From Acidobacteriota bacterium (GTDB lineage: Bacteria > Acidobacteriota > Holophagae > Holophagales > Holophagaceae): a stretch of DNA of 64,000 nucleotides. Made by a program: the position numbers and the translations under genes. The stretch's first letter is position 1. Each line of letters starts with the position of its first letter. The DNA lies in assembly GCA_016213735.1 (NCBI GenBank), contig JACQZU010000014.1, positions 372,001 through 436,000 on the forward strand, written 5' to 3'. The notes below the pieces were generated by a model. The model saw only the letters and a program-made list of their open reading frames with translations. It was not told the origin of the DNA and did no database searches. Positions 36,535-44,501 of the stretch are shown piece by piece.

Positions 36535-37484
36535 CAATAGCCCCGCTGCCGGCTCACCGGGTCGGGAATGGGCCGTCCTTCGGCGAAGGCCCGGAGCTTT
36601 GCCAGGATGTCCGGCAGGAGGTCCCGCGGAGTGGAGGGCCCCGAATGGTGGGGGGTCACGGTCACCCTGGGGTGTGTCCACAGGGGGGAACCCACGGGAA
36701 GGGGCTCCTCCGCGAAAACATCCAGCACCACACGGCCCAGGCGGCCCCCTTCCAGTGCCGGGATCAGGGCGGAGGGGTCCACCAGATCCCCCCGGCCCAC
36801 ATTGATCAGGGTGAGGCGCGGATTCCCGTGCTGAAGAACCCCGGCCCCGATCAGGCCCCGGGTCTGGGCCGTGCTGGGGGCGGCGAGGACCAGGACGCGA
36901 GCCGCCGCCAGGGCTTCGGGCAGGTCGGAGGGGCCCCGGAGGGGGAACTCCGGATCGCTCCGGGGGGTGCGGACGATTCCGGTCACCTCCATGCCGATCT
37001 CCCGGAGCGCCCGGCCGATCTGCCGTCCAATTCGCCCGAAGCCCACGACCCGGGCCTTCCCGCCCCCGCGGTTTTCCGGAAGGCACTTGGGATTCCACCG
37101 GCTCGCCGCCTGGTCCTCGCGACACTCCCGGATCCGCTGGACGTCTTCCAGGAGGTGTCCCAGCACGTAGCGCGCCATCCAGAACCCGAAGCGTCCGTCG
37201 GCCCGCGTGATGACCACTTCCGGGGAAACTTCCGGATCCGAAAGCAGGTGGTCCACGCCGGCGCCTGCGCACTGGATCCACCTGAGCACTGGCATCCGGG
37301 CCAGGGCCCCTGGGGGCAGCTTCCAGGCGAAGAGTCCTTCGGCCTCGGCGAGCCACCCCTGGTCCGCCGCCCCGAAGTCGCGAGGATGCCAGCTGCGGAT
37401 CTCCAGGCGCGGTTCCGCCTCCTGGAGGGCCGGGGTCCACTCCTGATGGCGGTGGTGGAGCACGCAGAGGCGTCGCGGGGGCAT
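36534..37484 (-). CDS. D-2-hydroxyacid dehydrogenase (GhrA-like)
   Basis: 316 residues from the ATG at 37484; an in-frame ATG at 37520 is less likely. NAD(P)-dependent reductase of 2-oxoacids. Nucleotide-binding motif GFGRIGRQIGRALREIG; catalytic Arg in NVGRGDLVD region, Glu in DVFAEEPLP, and His in TPHHSGPS. The short N-terminal substrate domain and FxxWM/FGFWMARYVLGHLL stretch resemble glyoxylate/hydroxypyruvate reductase A. Exact substrate is not determinable. Co-transcribed with dtd through a 1-nt overlap. Confidence 0.85.
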   Translation of the reverse strand: MPPRRLCVLHHRHQEWTPALQEAEPRLEIRSWHPRDFGAADQGWLAEAEGLFAWKLPPGALARMPVLRWIQCAGAGVDHLLSDPEVSPEVVITRADGRFGFWMARYVLGHLLEDVQRIRECREDQAASRWNPKCLPENRGGGKARVVGFGRIGRQIGRALREIGMEVTGIVRTPRSDPEFPLRGPSDLPEALAAARVLVLAAPSTAQTRGLIGAGVLQHGNPRLTLINVGRGDLVDPSALIPALEGGRLGRVVLDVFAEEPLPVGSPLWTHPRVTVTPHHSGPSTPRDLLPDILAKLRAFAEGRPIPDPVSRQRGY

Positions 37485-37544
37485 CGGCGTCAGTCTCCCG
37501 GAGGGGGATTTTTCCCGCAAGAGCGTGGGTCCAGTGGTCCCGAT

Positions 37545-37573
37545 TTGGGGCCTCCCTTGGCCCCGGCTATAGT
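37545..37573 (+). promoter_or_regulatory. Sigma70-type promoter for the six-Cys peptide gene
   Basis: TTGGGG at 37545-37550 and TATAGT at 37568-37573 are separated by 17 bp. The TATAGT lies 41 nt before the ATG at 37615, and an ATTGGAG ribosome-binding site follows at 37601-37607. Confidence 0.5.
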
Positions 37574-37614
37574 GGGGGCTCAGGGGCCGTGCCCCGTTCC
37601 ATTGGAGTCATCCC

Positions 37615-37809
37615 ATGAAGAAGTTCCTCGCCCTCGCCCTCGTCAGCTCCTTCGCCTTCGTCGCCTTCGCGGAAGACAAGAAGGCCGAGGCCCCCAAGAA
37701 GCCCGAGGCCTGCAAGATGGAGTGCTGCAAGAAGAACAAGGCCGACTGCAAGACCTGCCCGGATTGCAAGAAGGCCGCCGCCGCCAAGGCCGACGCCAAG
37801 AAGAGCTGA
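37615..37809 (+). CDS. Small exported Cys- and Lys-rich peptide
   Basis: 64 residues. The signal peptide MKKFLALALVSSFAFVAFA ends in a canonical AFA cleavage site, leaving a mature ~45-residue peptide. The mature part holds six cysteines in a compact block (C33, C37, C38, C45, C48, C51; CKMECC...CKTCPDC) surrounded by lysines, with an Ala/Lys tail. A good promoter, ribosome-binding site and terminator flank it, so it is a stand-alone gene. Pattern suggests metal binding or disulfide-rich structure in the periplasm; no family recognised. Confidence 0.75.
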   Translation: MKKFLALALVSSFAFVAFAEDKKAEAPKKPEACKMECCKKNKADCKTCPDCKKAAAAKADAKKS

Positions 37810-37826
37810 GGCATCCGTCTTCCAGG

Positions 37827-37853
37827 AAGGGCGGCCTCCGGGCCGCCCTTTTC
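37827..37853 (+). terminator. Bidirectional terminator between peptide gene and lipA
   Basis: Perfect 10-bp stem (37827-37836 with 37841-37850), TCCG loop, followed by TTC; the A/T ends of the stem give short T-runs in both directions. It lies between the convergent peptide gene and lipA. Confidence 0.85.
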
Positions 37854-37884
37854 ATGCCTCATCAGGGGTCCCGGGAACCGTCCT

Positions 37885-38769
37885 TCAATCCCCGGCGCTC
37901 TCTCGGGCGTGGTAGCTGCTTCGGACCAGGGGCCCGCTCTCGACCCGGGGGATGCCCAGGGACAACCCCTGCTCCCGGTATTGATCGAATTCCTCCGGCT
38001 TCACGAAACGACGAAGGGGCAAGTGGGTCGGCGATGGCGGAAGGTACTGGCCCAGGGTGACGACGTCCACCCCGGAGGCGCGCCAGTCGCCCAGGAGGGC
38101 TTGCACCTCGGCGTCCGTCTCCCCCAGGCCGAGCATGGCGCCGCTCTTGACCTTCATCTCCGGGGCCTTCTCGTCCCGCCAGCGGGCCGCCCGTCGCAGC
38201 AGTTCCAGCGACCGCCGGTAGTCCGCATCGGGGCGCACCCGGTGGTAGAGGGAGGGGACGGTCTCCACGTTGTGGTTCAGCACCCGGGGGCCGGCGGCCA
38301 GCACCGTGCGCAGATCCTCCTCGCGGCCCTGGAAATCGGGCACGAGGACCTCCACCCCGCAGGCGGGGTTCAGGGCGCGGATCCAGGCGATGGTTTGGGC
38401 GAAGTGCCCCGCCCCCCCGTCCTCGAGGTCGTCCCGGTTCACGCTGGTCACCACCGCAAAGGAGAGGCCCAGGGCGGCGACCGCCTCGGCCACGCGCTGG
38501 GGCTCGCCGGGGTCCACGGATCCGGGCCGGCCCTTCCCGACATTGCAGAATCCGCAGTGGCGCGTGCACACCTCCCCCAGGAGCATGAAGGTGGCGGTCC
38601 GGTGGAGGCCCCAGCACTCGTGTTGGTTGGGGCAGCGGGCCTCCTCGCAGACGGTCACCAGGCTCTTGGACCGCATGAGGCGCTCCACCTCCGCGGTGAC
38701 CTCGGGGGCGGGCACGCGGACCCGGAGCCAGGGGGGGCGGGGTCCCGGAAGGGTGGGAAGGCGTGGCAT
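37885..38769 (-). CDS. lipA: Lipoyl synthase
   Basis: 294 residues. Radical-SAM enzyme inserting two sulfurs into protein-bound octanoyl groups. The auxiliary cluster ligands fit CX4CX5C (C41, C46, C52) and the SAM cluster ligands CX3CX2C (C68, C72, C75: CTRHCGFC). GEVCTRHCGFCNVGKG and VTSVNRDDLEDGG are diagnostic. The C-terminal RSSYHA carries the conserved serine that ligates the auxiliary cluster. Start at ATG 38769. lipB is not adjacent. Confidence 0.96.
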   Translation of the reverse strand: MPRLPTLPGPRPPWLRVRVPAPEVTAEVERLMRSKSLVTVCEEARCPNQHECWGLHRTATFMLLGEVCTRHCGFCNVGKGRPGSVDPGEPQRVAEAVAALGLSFAVVTSVNRDDLEDGGAGHFAQTIAWIRALNPACGVEVLVPDFQGREEDLRTVLAAGPRVLNHNVETVPSLYHRVRPDADYRRSLELLRRAARWRDEKAPEMKVKSGAMLGLGETDAEVQALLGDWRASGVDVVTLGQYLPPSPTHLPLRRFVKPEEFDQYREQGLSLGIPRVESGPLVRSSYHARESAGD

Positions 38770-38857
38770 CTCAGTTCTTGGGAAGGTGGCTCCGACGAAG
38801 GGCGGGGCCGCCCCCCCATCTTGACCTGCGGACGCCCTCCGGGGTGCCTCCCGACGG

Positions 38858-38863
38858 TACAAT
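38858..38863 (+). promoter_or_regulatory. -10 element placed for a leaderless scpA mRNA
   Basis: TACAAT sits exactly 6 nt before the scpA ATG, which would put transcription start on the A of the ATG. No ribosome-binding site lies between. A TTGACC at 38821 is too far (31 nt) to be its -35 element. Confidence 0.45.
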
Positions 38864-38869
38864 CCAGGC

Positions 38870-39664
38870 ATGTCCGACCTCGAGCCCGCGCAGCCAGCCA
38901 CGGAAACGGCGCCGCCCCCCTCCGCCTTCGAACCCCCCCGGGGTTTCGAGACGAAATTCAAGGGGCTGCCCCTCCACCTGGGGGCCTTCGAGGGACCCCT
39001 GGACCTTTTGCTCCACCTCATCCGGGAGCAGAAGCTGGAACTCCTGGACCTCCCCATGGCGGAGGTGACGCGGCAGTACATGGATTACCTGCTGCTCATG
39101 GAGGAGCTGAACCTCGAAGTGGCCTCGGAATTCGTGGCCATGGCCGCCCAGCTCATCCAAATCAAGAGCCGCCTCCTCCTGCCCAGGCCCCCGGCCGGGG
39201 ACGGCGCCGAAGAGGACCCCCGGGCCGAGCTGGTCCAGAAGCTCCTGGACTACCAGCAGGTGAAGGAGGCCGCCCGGGAGCTCTCCCGCCGGGAATCCGC
39301 CTGGCAGGACACGGTGTACGTGAAGGGCCTCGACCTCGGCGAGCACGCCAAGGTGGAGGAAGAGCCCATCAAGGTCACGCTCTTTGACCTGCTCGCAGCC
39401 TACCGGGAGGCCCTGAAGCGCCTGCTGCCCCCCCCGCCGGTGGAGGTCCGCACCGCCCCCAAGAGCCTCGAGCAGCGGATCGAGGAAGTGCTGGCGGCCC
39501 TGGCGACCGGCCAGTGGACCCCCTTCAAAGGCCTGCTGGACTTGGCCCGCTCCCGGGAAGACCTCGTCCTGACCTTCCTGGCCCTGCTGGAGCTGGTCCG
39601 GACAGGCAAGGTCCACCTCGTGCAGGCAGAGGCCTTCGGGGAAATCCGGGTCCAGGCGGCCTGA
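38870..39664 (+). CDS. scpA: Segregation and condensation protein A
   Basis: 264-residue kleisin subunit of the SMC-ScpAB condensin complex. After a ~30-residue acidic/Pro-rich extension comes the family N-terminus FEGPLDLLLHLIREQKLELLDLPMAEVTRQY (in part FEGPLDLLLHLIREQKLELL), then ASEFVAMAAQLIQIKSRLLLP, and the C-terminal winged-helix region FLALLELVRTGKV that binds the SMC head. scpB does not follow, which is unusual: the next gene is an unknown membrane protein. No ribosome-binding site; see the -10 element at 38858. Confidence 0.95.
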   Translation: MSDLEPAQPATETAPPPSAFEPPRGFETKFKGLPLHLGAFEGPLDLLLHLIREQKLELLDLPMAEVTRQYMDYLLLMEELNLEVASEFVAMAAQLIQIKSRLLLPRPPAGDGAEEDPRAELVQKLLDYQQVKEAARELSRRESAWQDTVYVKGLDLGEHAKVEEEPIKVTLFDLLAAYREALKRLLPPPPVEVRTAPKSLEQRIEEVLAALATGQWTPFKGLLDLARSREDLVLTFLALLELVRTGKVHLVQAEAFGEIRVQAA

Positions 39665-39680
39665 CCCCGGAGGACCGGCC

Positions 39681-40118
39681 TTGGCTGACGCGCCCGTCCA
39701 GCCCTCCCGCCATCTCCCCTGGCAGCCCTACCTCGCCGGGGCGCTGATGGCGGTGTTCATGCCTCTGTTGGCCCAGGGAGCGCTGGGGCCAGTCGTGCCA
39801 GGGGGGCAGGCCCCGCTGGAAGGGCTGGTGCAGGAGCTTGGCTACACCTTCACCGCCCTCAGCGTCCTCGCGGTCCTGAGGGCTGGATTGCGATTCCGGA
39901 ATTGGGGCCGGCCGCACCGTCGCCCGGGCCCCTGGGGCCTGGCCGTGGGACATGCGGCACTTCTGCAGGTCTGCACCGCCTGCGGCCTTCTCTACTGGTC
40001 CCTTGCGGGACCGGCGGTGGAGCGCCACGCCAGGACCTTCCTGGCCCTCAGTCCGCTGACCTTCCTCCTGTTCTGCCCGCGTCCCTCCCCCCCCGGGATC
40101 CGGCAGGGAGCTCCCTGA
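39681..40118 (+). CDS. Small membrane protein of unknown function
   Basis: 145 residues from a TTG at 39681 that has GGAGG 7 nt upstream. Three to four hydrophobic segments: ~17-38, ~55-72, ~85-108 and ~120-132. No motif recognised. It starts 16 nt after scpA, in the position where scpB is often found, but has no similarity to ScpB. A continuous high-GC3 reading frame supports it as a real gene. Confidence 0.6.
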   Translation: MADAPVQPSRHLPWQPYLAGALMAVFMPLLAQGALGPVVPGGQAPLEGLVQELGYTFTALSVLAVLRAGLRFRNWGRPHRRPGPWGLAVGHAALLQVCTACGLLYWSLAGPAVERHARTFLALSPLTFLLFCPRPSPPGIRQGAP

Positions 40119-40162
40119 GCGCCCGGAGGCGCTGGAGGTTATCCTGGAGGACAGCCCAAGGG

Positions 40163-42694
40163 ATGTGCATGCACCCCGCCCGGAAGACCAAGGCCGCTCC
40201 GCCGGATCCCCCCGCTTCCGGCAAAACCCTGCCGGTGACGCCCTCCAGCGAGCCCACCCAGGCCCTGGACCCCCGGGCCACCCACATCGCCCAGGGGGAG
40301 GATCTGGAACGGATCCGGGAAGCCACCCAGTCGATGCCCCAGGGCGCGCCTTCCCGGATCGATTCCGCCCAGCCGGGGGACACCCAGGCTCCGGGAACGG
40401 GCGCGACCATGCCTGTCGAGGATGTGGATCCCTCCAAACGGGTCCAGGTATCCCTCAAGGAGCTGCGGCGCATCGTGGCGGAGAAAACCAAGGAGCGGGA
40501 AGAATCGGGCGCCACCCCGCCCCTCGTGCCAGGGGAGCAGACCCAGGTTCTTCCGGTTTCCGCGGAGACCACGCTCAGGATTCCGCCCGGGGAGGACAGT
40601 CCCACCTCCCTCATGTCCGTGGACTCCATGGTGCCGGAGGCCACCCTCATTCTCCGGCCCGGGGAAAGCACCCAGGCCCCCGGGCTCCCGGTTGAGGAGG
40701 GGGCCACCACCCTCATGGCGGTGGATTCCGCCGTGCCCGAACGAACCCTGATCCTCCGGGCGGAGGACTTCCCCTCCCAGGACCCGAGCACGGGAAAGGT
40801 CTCCGTGGAGCTTGCGGCGGCCCCGGAAGATTCCAAGCCCAGGGATCCCGCCGAGGACACCGAAGGGACGGCCAAACGTCCCCCGGAACGGGTCCAGGAA
40901 GCCCTTGAGCGGATGGAGCTCGGAACGGCTCTGCTACCCCAAGTGGCGCCGGCCTCGGGGTCCGGGGAGGGTGAGGAGACCACCACCCCGATCCAGAAGC
41001 CCCTGCAGGGAATGGGCTCCACGCATCCCGACGCCACGCTGATCGTCCGGAGGGAAGAGCTGGAACAGGGCGGGACGGTCGAGCCCGAGCCCGCGACCAC
41101 GCTGATGCCTCTTGCCCACCCCGACGCCACGCTGATCGTCCGGAGGGAAGAGCTGGAGCAGGGCCCGAAGATCGAGCCTGCGGCCGTGCCTGAGGCCGCA
41201 GCCGATCCTGCGCCCTCCACCCTGCTGATGCCGCTGGCGCATCCCGATGCCACGCTGATCGTCCGGAGGGAAGAACTGGATACGGTCGCAAAGACCGAGC
41301 CCACGGCCGTGCCTGAGGCCGCAGCCGATCCAGCGCCTGCCACCCTGCTGCTGCCTCTCGCCCATCCCGACGCCACGCTGATCGTTCGAAGGGAAGAACT
41401 GGAGACGGCCGCGAAGACCGAGCCCCTTCCCGAACCCGAGTCCGTGGCGGAGCCCGCGACCACGCTGATGCCTCTTGCCCACCCCGACGCCACGATGATC
41501 GTCCCGAGGGAAGAGTTGGAGCAGGGCGCGAAGACCGAGCCCCTTCCCGAACCCGAGGCCGTGGCGGAGCCCGCGACCACGCTGATGGCTCTTGCCCACC
41601 CCGACGCCACGCTGATCGTCCGGAGGGAAGAGCTGGAGAAGGGCGCGAGGATCGAGCCTGCGGCCGTGCCTGAGGCCGCAGCCGATCCTGCGCCTGCCAC
41701 CCTGCTGATGCCGCTGGCGCACCCCGATGCCACGCTGATCGTCCGGAGGGAAGAACTGGATGCGGTCGCAAAGACCGAGCCCGTTCCCGATCCCGTACCC
41801 GAAGCCGTGGCGGAACCCGCGACCACGCTGTTGCCCCTCTCCCACCCTGACGCCACGGTCATCGTTCGGAGAGAGGAACTGGATGAGGGCGGGACGGCCA
41901 AGCCCCTGGCGGAACCCGAGCCTGGGGCCGTGCCCGAGCCGCCCCCTTCGCCTTCGACGGGTTTCCTCCTCGTCCCCGGACCTGTCTCCCCAGGCGAGTC
42001 CCCAGCCGTTCCACCTCCGCCCCAAGAGCCGGAAACCCAGCTCCTACCCAAGCCCCAACCTGCCCAGCCTACGCTGGCCATGCCCCGGCAGGAGCCGGCG
42101 CCGGCCACCCTGTTGATGCCCCGGGTGGGTCCGGGAGTCCCCGCGTCCACCATGATGCTTCCGGTGGAGGAACTCTCCGCACTCTCCGAAATCCCATCCC
42201 CGCCGGTGGAAGGGCAGCCCGAGGCCGTCTCGCCCTACGAGACCCAGGTGATGCGGACCGCCCCCCGCCCCCAGCCCCCGCCCGCCCCTGCGGCACAGGC
42301 CCCGCCCTTCGTCGCTCCCGAAGCGCAACCCACCTCCGCCCGGGGTCGGCCCCTGTTCTGGGTTGCGGGGGGGGTGCTGGTCCTCCTCGGCGTGGTGGGC
42401 GCGGTGTGGGCCTTCCGGCCGGGTCCCCTGGGCGGAAGCGCCTCAGGCCCTGCTCTCCCCAGCCTGGGAGAATCCAGGGCACGGAGGGAGATCCCTCCCG
42501 CCTTGAAGCGCTACGAGGAGCAGGCCCGGAAGGGCGATGCCGGGGCGATGCGCTACCTGGGAACCTGCTTCGCCAACGGCCTCATGGTCCCCCAGGATCT
42601 TGCCGAGGCACGGTACTGGTACCGCCGCGCCGCCGAGGCTGGGAGCATGAAGGCCCGGGAGGAACTCGCCCAGCTGGAACAGTCCGGGAAATAG
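40163..42694 (+). CDS. Large repeat membrane protein with Sel1 C-terminus
   Basis: 843 residues, ATG at 40163 (a second ATG at 40169 is possible). Residues 1-~285 are acidic, Pro/Thr-rich and hold degenerate units (VPEATLILRPGE, VPERTLILRAEDF). Residues 288-~586 carry eight tandem repeats with core HPDATLIVRREELE, spaced 31-41 residues and separated by Glu/Pro/Ala-rich linkers ending in TTLMPLA. A Pro-rich region, one TM helix (~730-751) and a short Sel1-like repeat domain (~775-835, AMRYLGTCFANG and AEARYWYRRAAEAG) follow. The order predicts a single-pass protein with a long disordered repeat region on one side and the Sel1 domain on the other. I do not recognise the repeat. Ends directly against uvrC. 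Confidence 0.8.
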   Translation: MCMHPARKTKAAPPDPPASGKTLPVTPSSEPTQALDPRATHIAQGEDLERIREATQSMPQGAPSRIDSAQPGDTQAPGTGATMPVEDVDPSKRVQVSLKELRRIVAEKTKEREESGATPPLVPGEQTQVLPVSAETTLRIPPGEDSPTSLMSVDSMVPEATLILRPGESTQAPGLPVEEGATTLMAVDSAVPERTLILRAEDFPSQDPSTGKVSVELAAAPEDSKPRDPAEDTEGTAKRPPERVQEALERMELGTALLPQVAPASGSGEGEETTTPIQKPLQGMGSTHPDATLIVRREELEQGGTVEPEPATTLMPLAHPDATLIVRREELEQGPKIEPAAVPEAAADPAPSTLLMPLAHPDATLIVRREELDTVAKTEPTAVPEAAADPAPATLLLPLAHPDATLIVRREELETAAKTEPLPEPESVAEPATTLMPLAHPDATMIVPREELEQGAKTEPLPEPEAVAEPATTLMALAHPDATLIVRREELEKGARIEPAAVPEAAADPAPATLLMPLAHPDATLIVRREELDAVAKTEPVPDPVPEAVAEPATTLLPLSHPDATVIVRREELDEGGTAKPLAEPEPGAVPEPPPSPSTGFLLVPGPVSPGESPAVPPPPQEPETQLLPKPQPAQPTLAMPRQEPAPATLLMPRVGPGVPASTMMLPVEELSALSEIPSPPVEGQPEAVSPYETQVMRTAPRPQPPPAPAAQAPPFVAPEAQPTSARGRPLFWVAGGVLVLLGVVGAVWAFRPGPLGGSASGPALPSLGESRARREIPPALKRYEEQARKGDAGAMRYLGTCFANGLMVPQDLAEARYWYRRAAEAGSMKAREELAQLEQSGK
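41024..41920 (+). repeat. Eight in-frame coding repeats (HPDATLIVRREEL units)
   Basis: Units start at 41024, 41117, 41240, 41363, 41480, 41597, 41720 and 41843. Spacings are 93, 123, 123, 117, 117, 123 and 123 nt, all multiples of three. DNA identity is very high in the core, with some units near-identical over more than 100 nt (for example units 2 and 6, 4 and 5), suggesting recent amplification or gene conversion. Confidence 0.92.
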
Positions 42695-44500
42695 TCAGCC
42701 TCCCGCCTTCCAGGCCGCGACCTGGCGGGCCGCCGCGGGCCCAGCGGCTCCAGCCACCGCGGCCTCGTCGGCCTCCCGGAGCTTGGCCACGCTTCCGAAG
42801 CTCTGCAGGAGCTTCCGGGCGGTGGCGGGACCGATGCCCGGGATCTTCGTGAGCTCGGTCTGGACGGTGCGCTTGGCCCGCAGCCCCCGGTGGTAGGTGA
42901 TCGCGAAACGGTGCGCCTCGTCCCGGATGCGCTGCAGCAGCTGGAGCACGGGCGAGGACTTGGGGATCCGGATGGGTTCGGAGGCCTCCGGGCGGAAGAC
43001 CAGCTCCTCCTTCTTGGCCAGGCTGGCGAGCTGGAGCTGGTCCAGGCCCAGCTCCGCCAGGGCCTCCTGGGCCGCGTGGAGCTGTCCGAGGCCGCCGTCG
43101 ATGAGCACCAGGTTGGGGAACTCCTTGCCTTCGTCCCGCAGGCGCCGGTAGCGCCGGCCCACGGCCTCCTTCATGTTGGCGAAGTCGTCGTTCTGCTCGT
43201 GGGTCATCTTGAAGCGCCGGTAACCCGCCTTGTCCGGCAACCCGTCCCGGAAGACGACGCAGCTGGCCACCACCTCCCGGCCCTGGCCGTGGCTGATGTC
43301 GAAGCATTCCATCCGCACCGGCACATGGCTCAGGCCCAGGAAGGCCTGGAGGCCCTCCAGCACCGCCTGGTTCAGGCGGGCGGGCTCGAACTTCCGCTCC
43401 AGGGCCAGGGTGGCGTTCTCCTGGGCCATGGCCAGCAGTTCCACCTTCTCGCCGCGCTGCGGGACATGGATGGCGGGCTTGGTTCCCCGCATGCCCCCGA
43501 GCCAGTCCCGGAGCAGCTCGGGGTCCTCCGGGGGCACCTCCACCAGGATCCGGGCGGGTACGGCCTCGGCGGCGTACACGCGCTGGAGCACCTGGGCGGT
43601 GAAGGCGCCGTCCAGGCGCTCCACGTCGTCCACCAGGTATTTGTTCCGGGCGATGATCCGGCCCTCCCGCAGCACCAGTCGGTGGACGCAGGCCCGGCCG
43701 TCGAGCAGCGCCGAACCGAAGATGTCCGTGTCCTCCTGGTCCACCACCGCGGCCTTCTGGCGGGAGAACCAGGCGTCCAGCTGGGCCAGCTCGTCCCGGT
43801 AGGCCGCCGCCTGCTCGAAGGCATGCTTCTCCGCCGCGAGCCACATGGCGGTCTCCAGGCGGCTCTTCAGTTCCTCGCGCTTCCCCTCCAGGAAGAGCCG
43901 CGCCTCCTTCGCCTGCTCCCGGTAGGCTTCCTCGGTGACGGCTGCGATGCAGGGAGCCGTGCAGCGGTGCAGCTGGTACTTCATGCAGGCCCGCCCGCGC
44001 TTGCCGTCGATGGGAATGTCGCAGTCCCGGATCTGGAAGAACCGGTACACCAGCTCGGCGGTGCGGTAGGCCGTGGAGGCGGGGAAGAAGGGCCCGAAGT
44101 AGAGCGAGCCGTCCTTGGTCACCTTCCGGGTGACGAAGACCTTGGGGAAGGCCTCCTTCCAGGTGAGCTTCACGTAGGGGTAGCTCTTGTCGTCCCGCAG
44201 CATGATGTTGAACGGCGGGTCGTGCTCCTTGATGAGGTTGTTCTCCAGCACCAGGGCTTCCAGCTCCGTCTGGCAGACGATGAGCTCCAGGTCCCAGATG
44301 CGGCCCACCAGCCGGCGAGTCTTGGCGTCCAGGTGCCGGGACTGGAAGTAGGACTTCACCCGGTTTCGCAGCACCTTGGCCTTGCCCACGTAGAGCAGGT
44401 TCCCCTCCCGGTCGCGGTAGAGGTACACGCCGGGGCGGGCAGGGAGGTCCCCCAACTTTCTGCGGAGGGCGGGGGATTTTTCGACGTTGCTGCGCGCCAC
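42695..44500 (-). CDS. uvrC: UvrABC excinuclease subunit C
   Basis: 601 residues. Makes both incisions in nucleotide excision repair. N-terminal GIY-YIG nuclease (~14-95: GVYLYRDREGNLLYVGKAK, with R and E in later positions), a Cys-rich segment (C163, C177, C182 region), a UVR motif (~200-240), the RNase-H-like endonuclease domain (~380-540; ECFDISHGQG, LIDGGLGQL), and tandem helix-hairpin-helix (~550-600; IPGIGPATARKLL). GTG start at 44500, one base after the stop of the small upstream gene. The 3' end touches the convergent repeat-protein stop with no gap. Confidence 0.96.
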   Translation of the reverse strand: MARSNVEKSPALRRKLGDLPARPGVYLYRDREGNLLYVGKAKVLRNRVKSYFQSRHLDAKTRRLVGRIWDLELIVCQTELEALVLENNLIKEHDPPFNIMLRDDKSYPYVKLTWKEAFPKVFVTRKVTKDGSLYFGPFFPASTAYRTAELVYRFFQIRDCDIPIDGKRGRACMKYQLHRCTAPCIAAVTEEAYREQAKEARLFLEGKREELKSRLETAMWLAAEKHAFEQAAAYRDELAQLDAWFSRQKAAVVDQEDTDIFGSALLDGRACVHRLVLREGRIIARNKYLVDDVERLDGAFTAQVLQRVYAAEAVPARILVEVPPEDPELLRDWLGGMRGTKPAIHVPQRGEKVELLAMAQENATLALERKFEPARLNQAVLEGLQAFLGLSHVPVRMECFDISHGQGREVVASCVVFRDGLPDKAGYRRFKMTHEQNDDFANMKEAVGRRYRRLRDEGKEFPNLVLIDGGLGQLHAAQEALAELGLDQLQLASLAKKEELVFRPEASEPIRIPKSSPVLQLLQRIRDEAHRFAITYHRGLRAKRTVQTELTKIPGIGPATARKLLQSFGSVAKLREADEAAVAGAAGPAAARQVAAWKAGG

Positions 44501-44501
44501 G

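Noticed and set aside
41024-41920. Regular repeats considered as a CRISPR-like array
   Set aside because: Spacings are multiples of three, the units are in-frame coding sequence, and there are no unique spacers or cas genes.
40048-42153. 701-codon minus frame over the repeat protein
   Set aside because: Ser-rich antisense of the repeats; a repeated DNA sequence is open in several frames.
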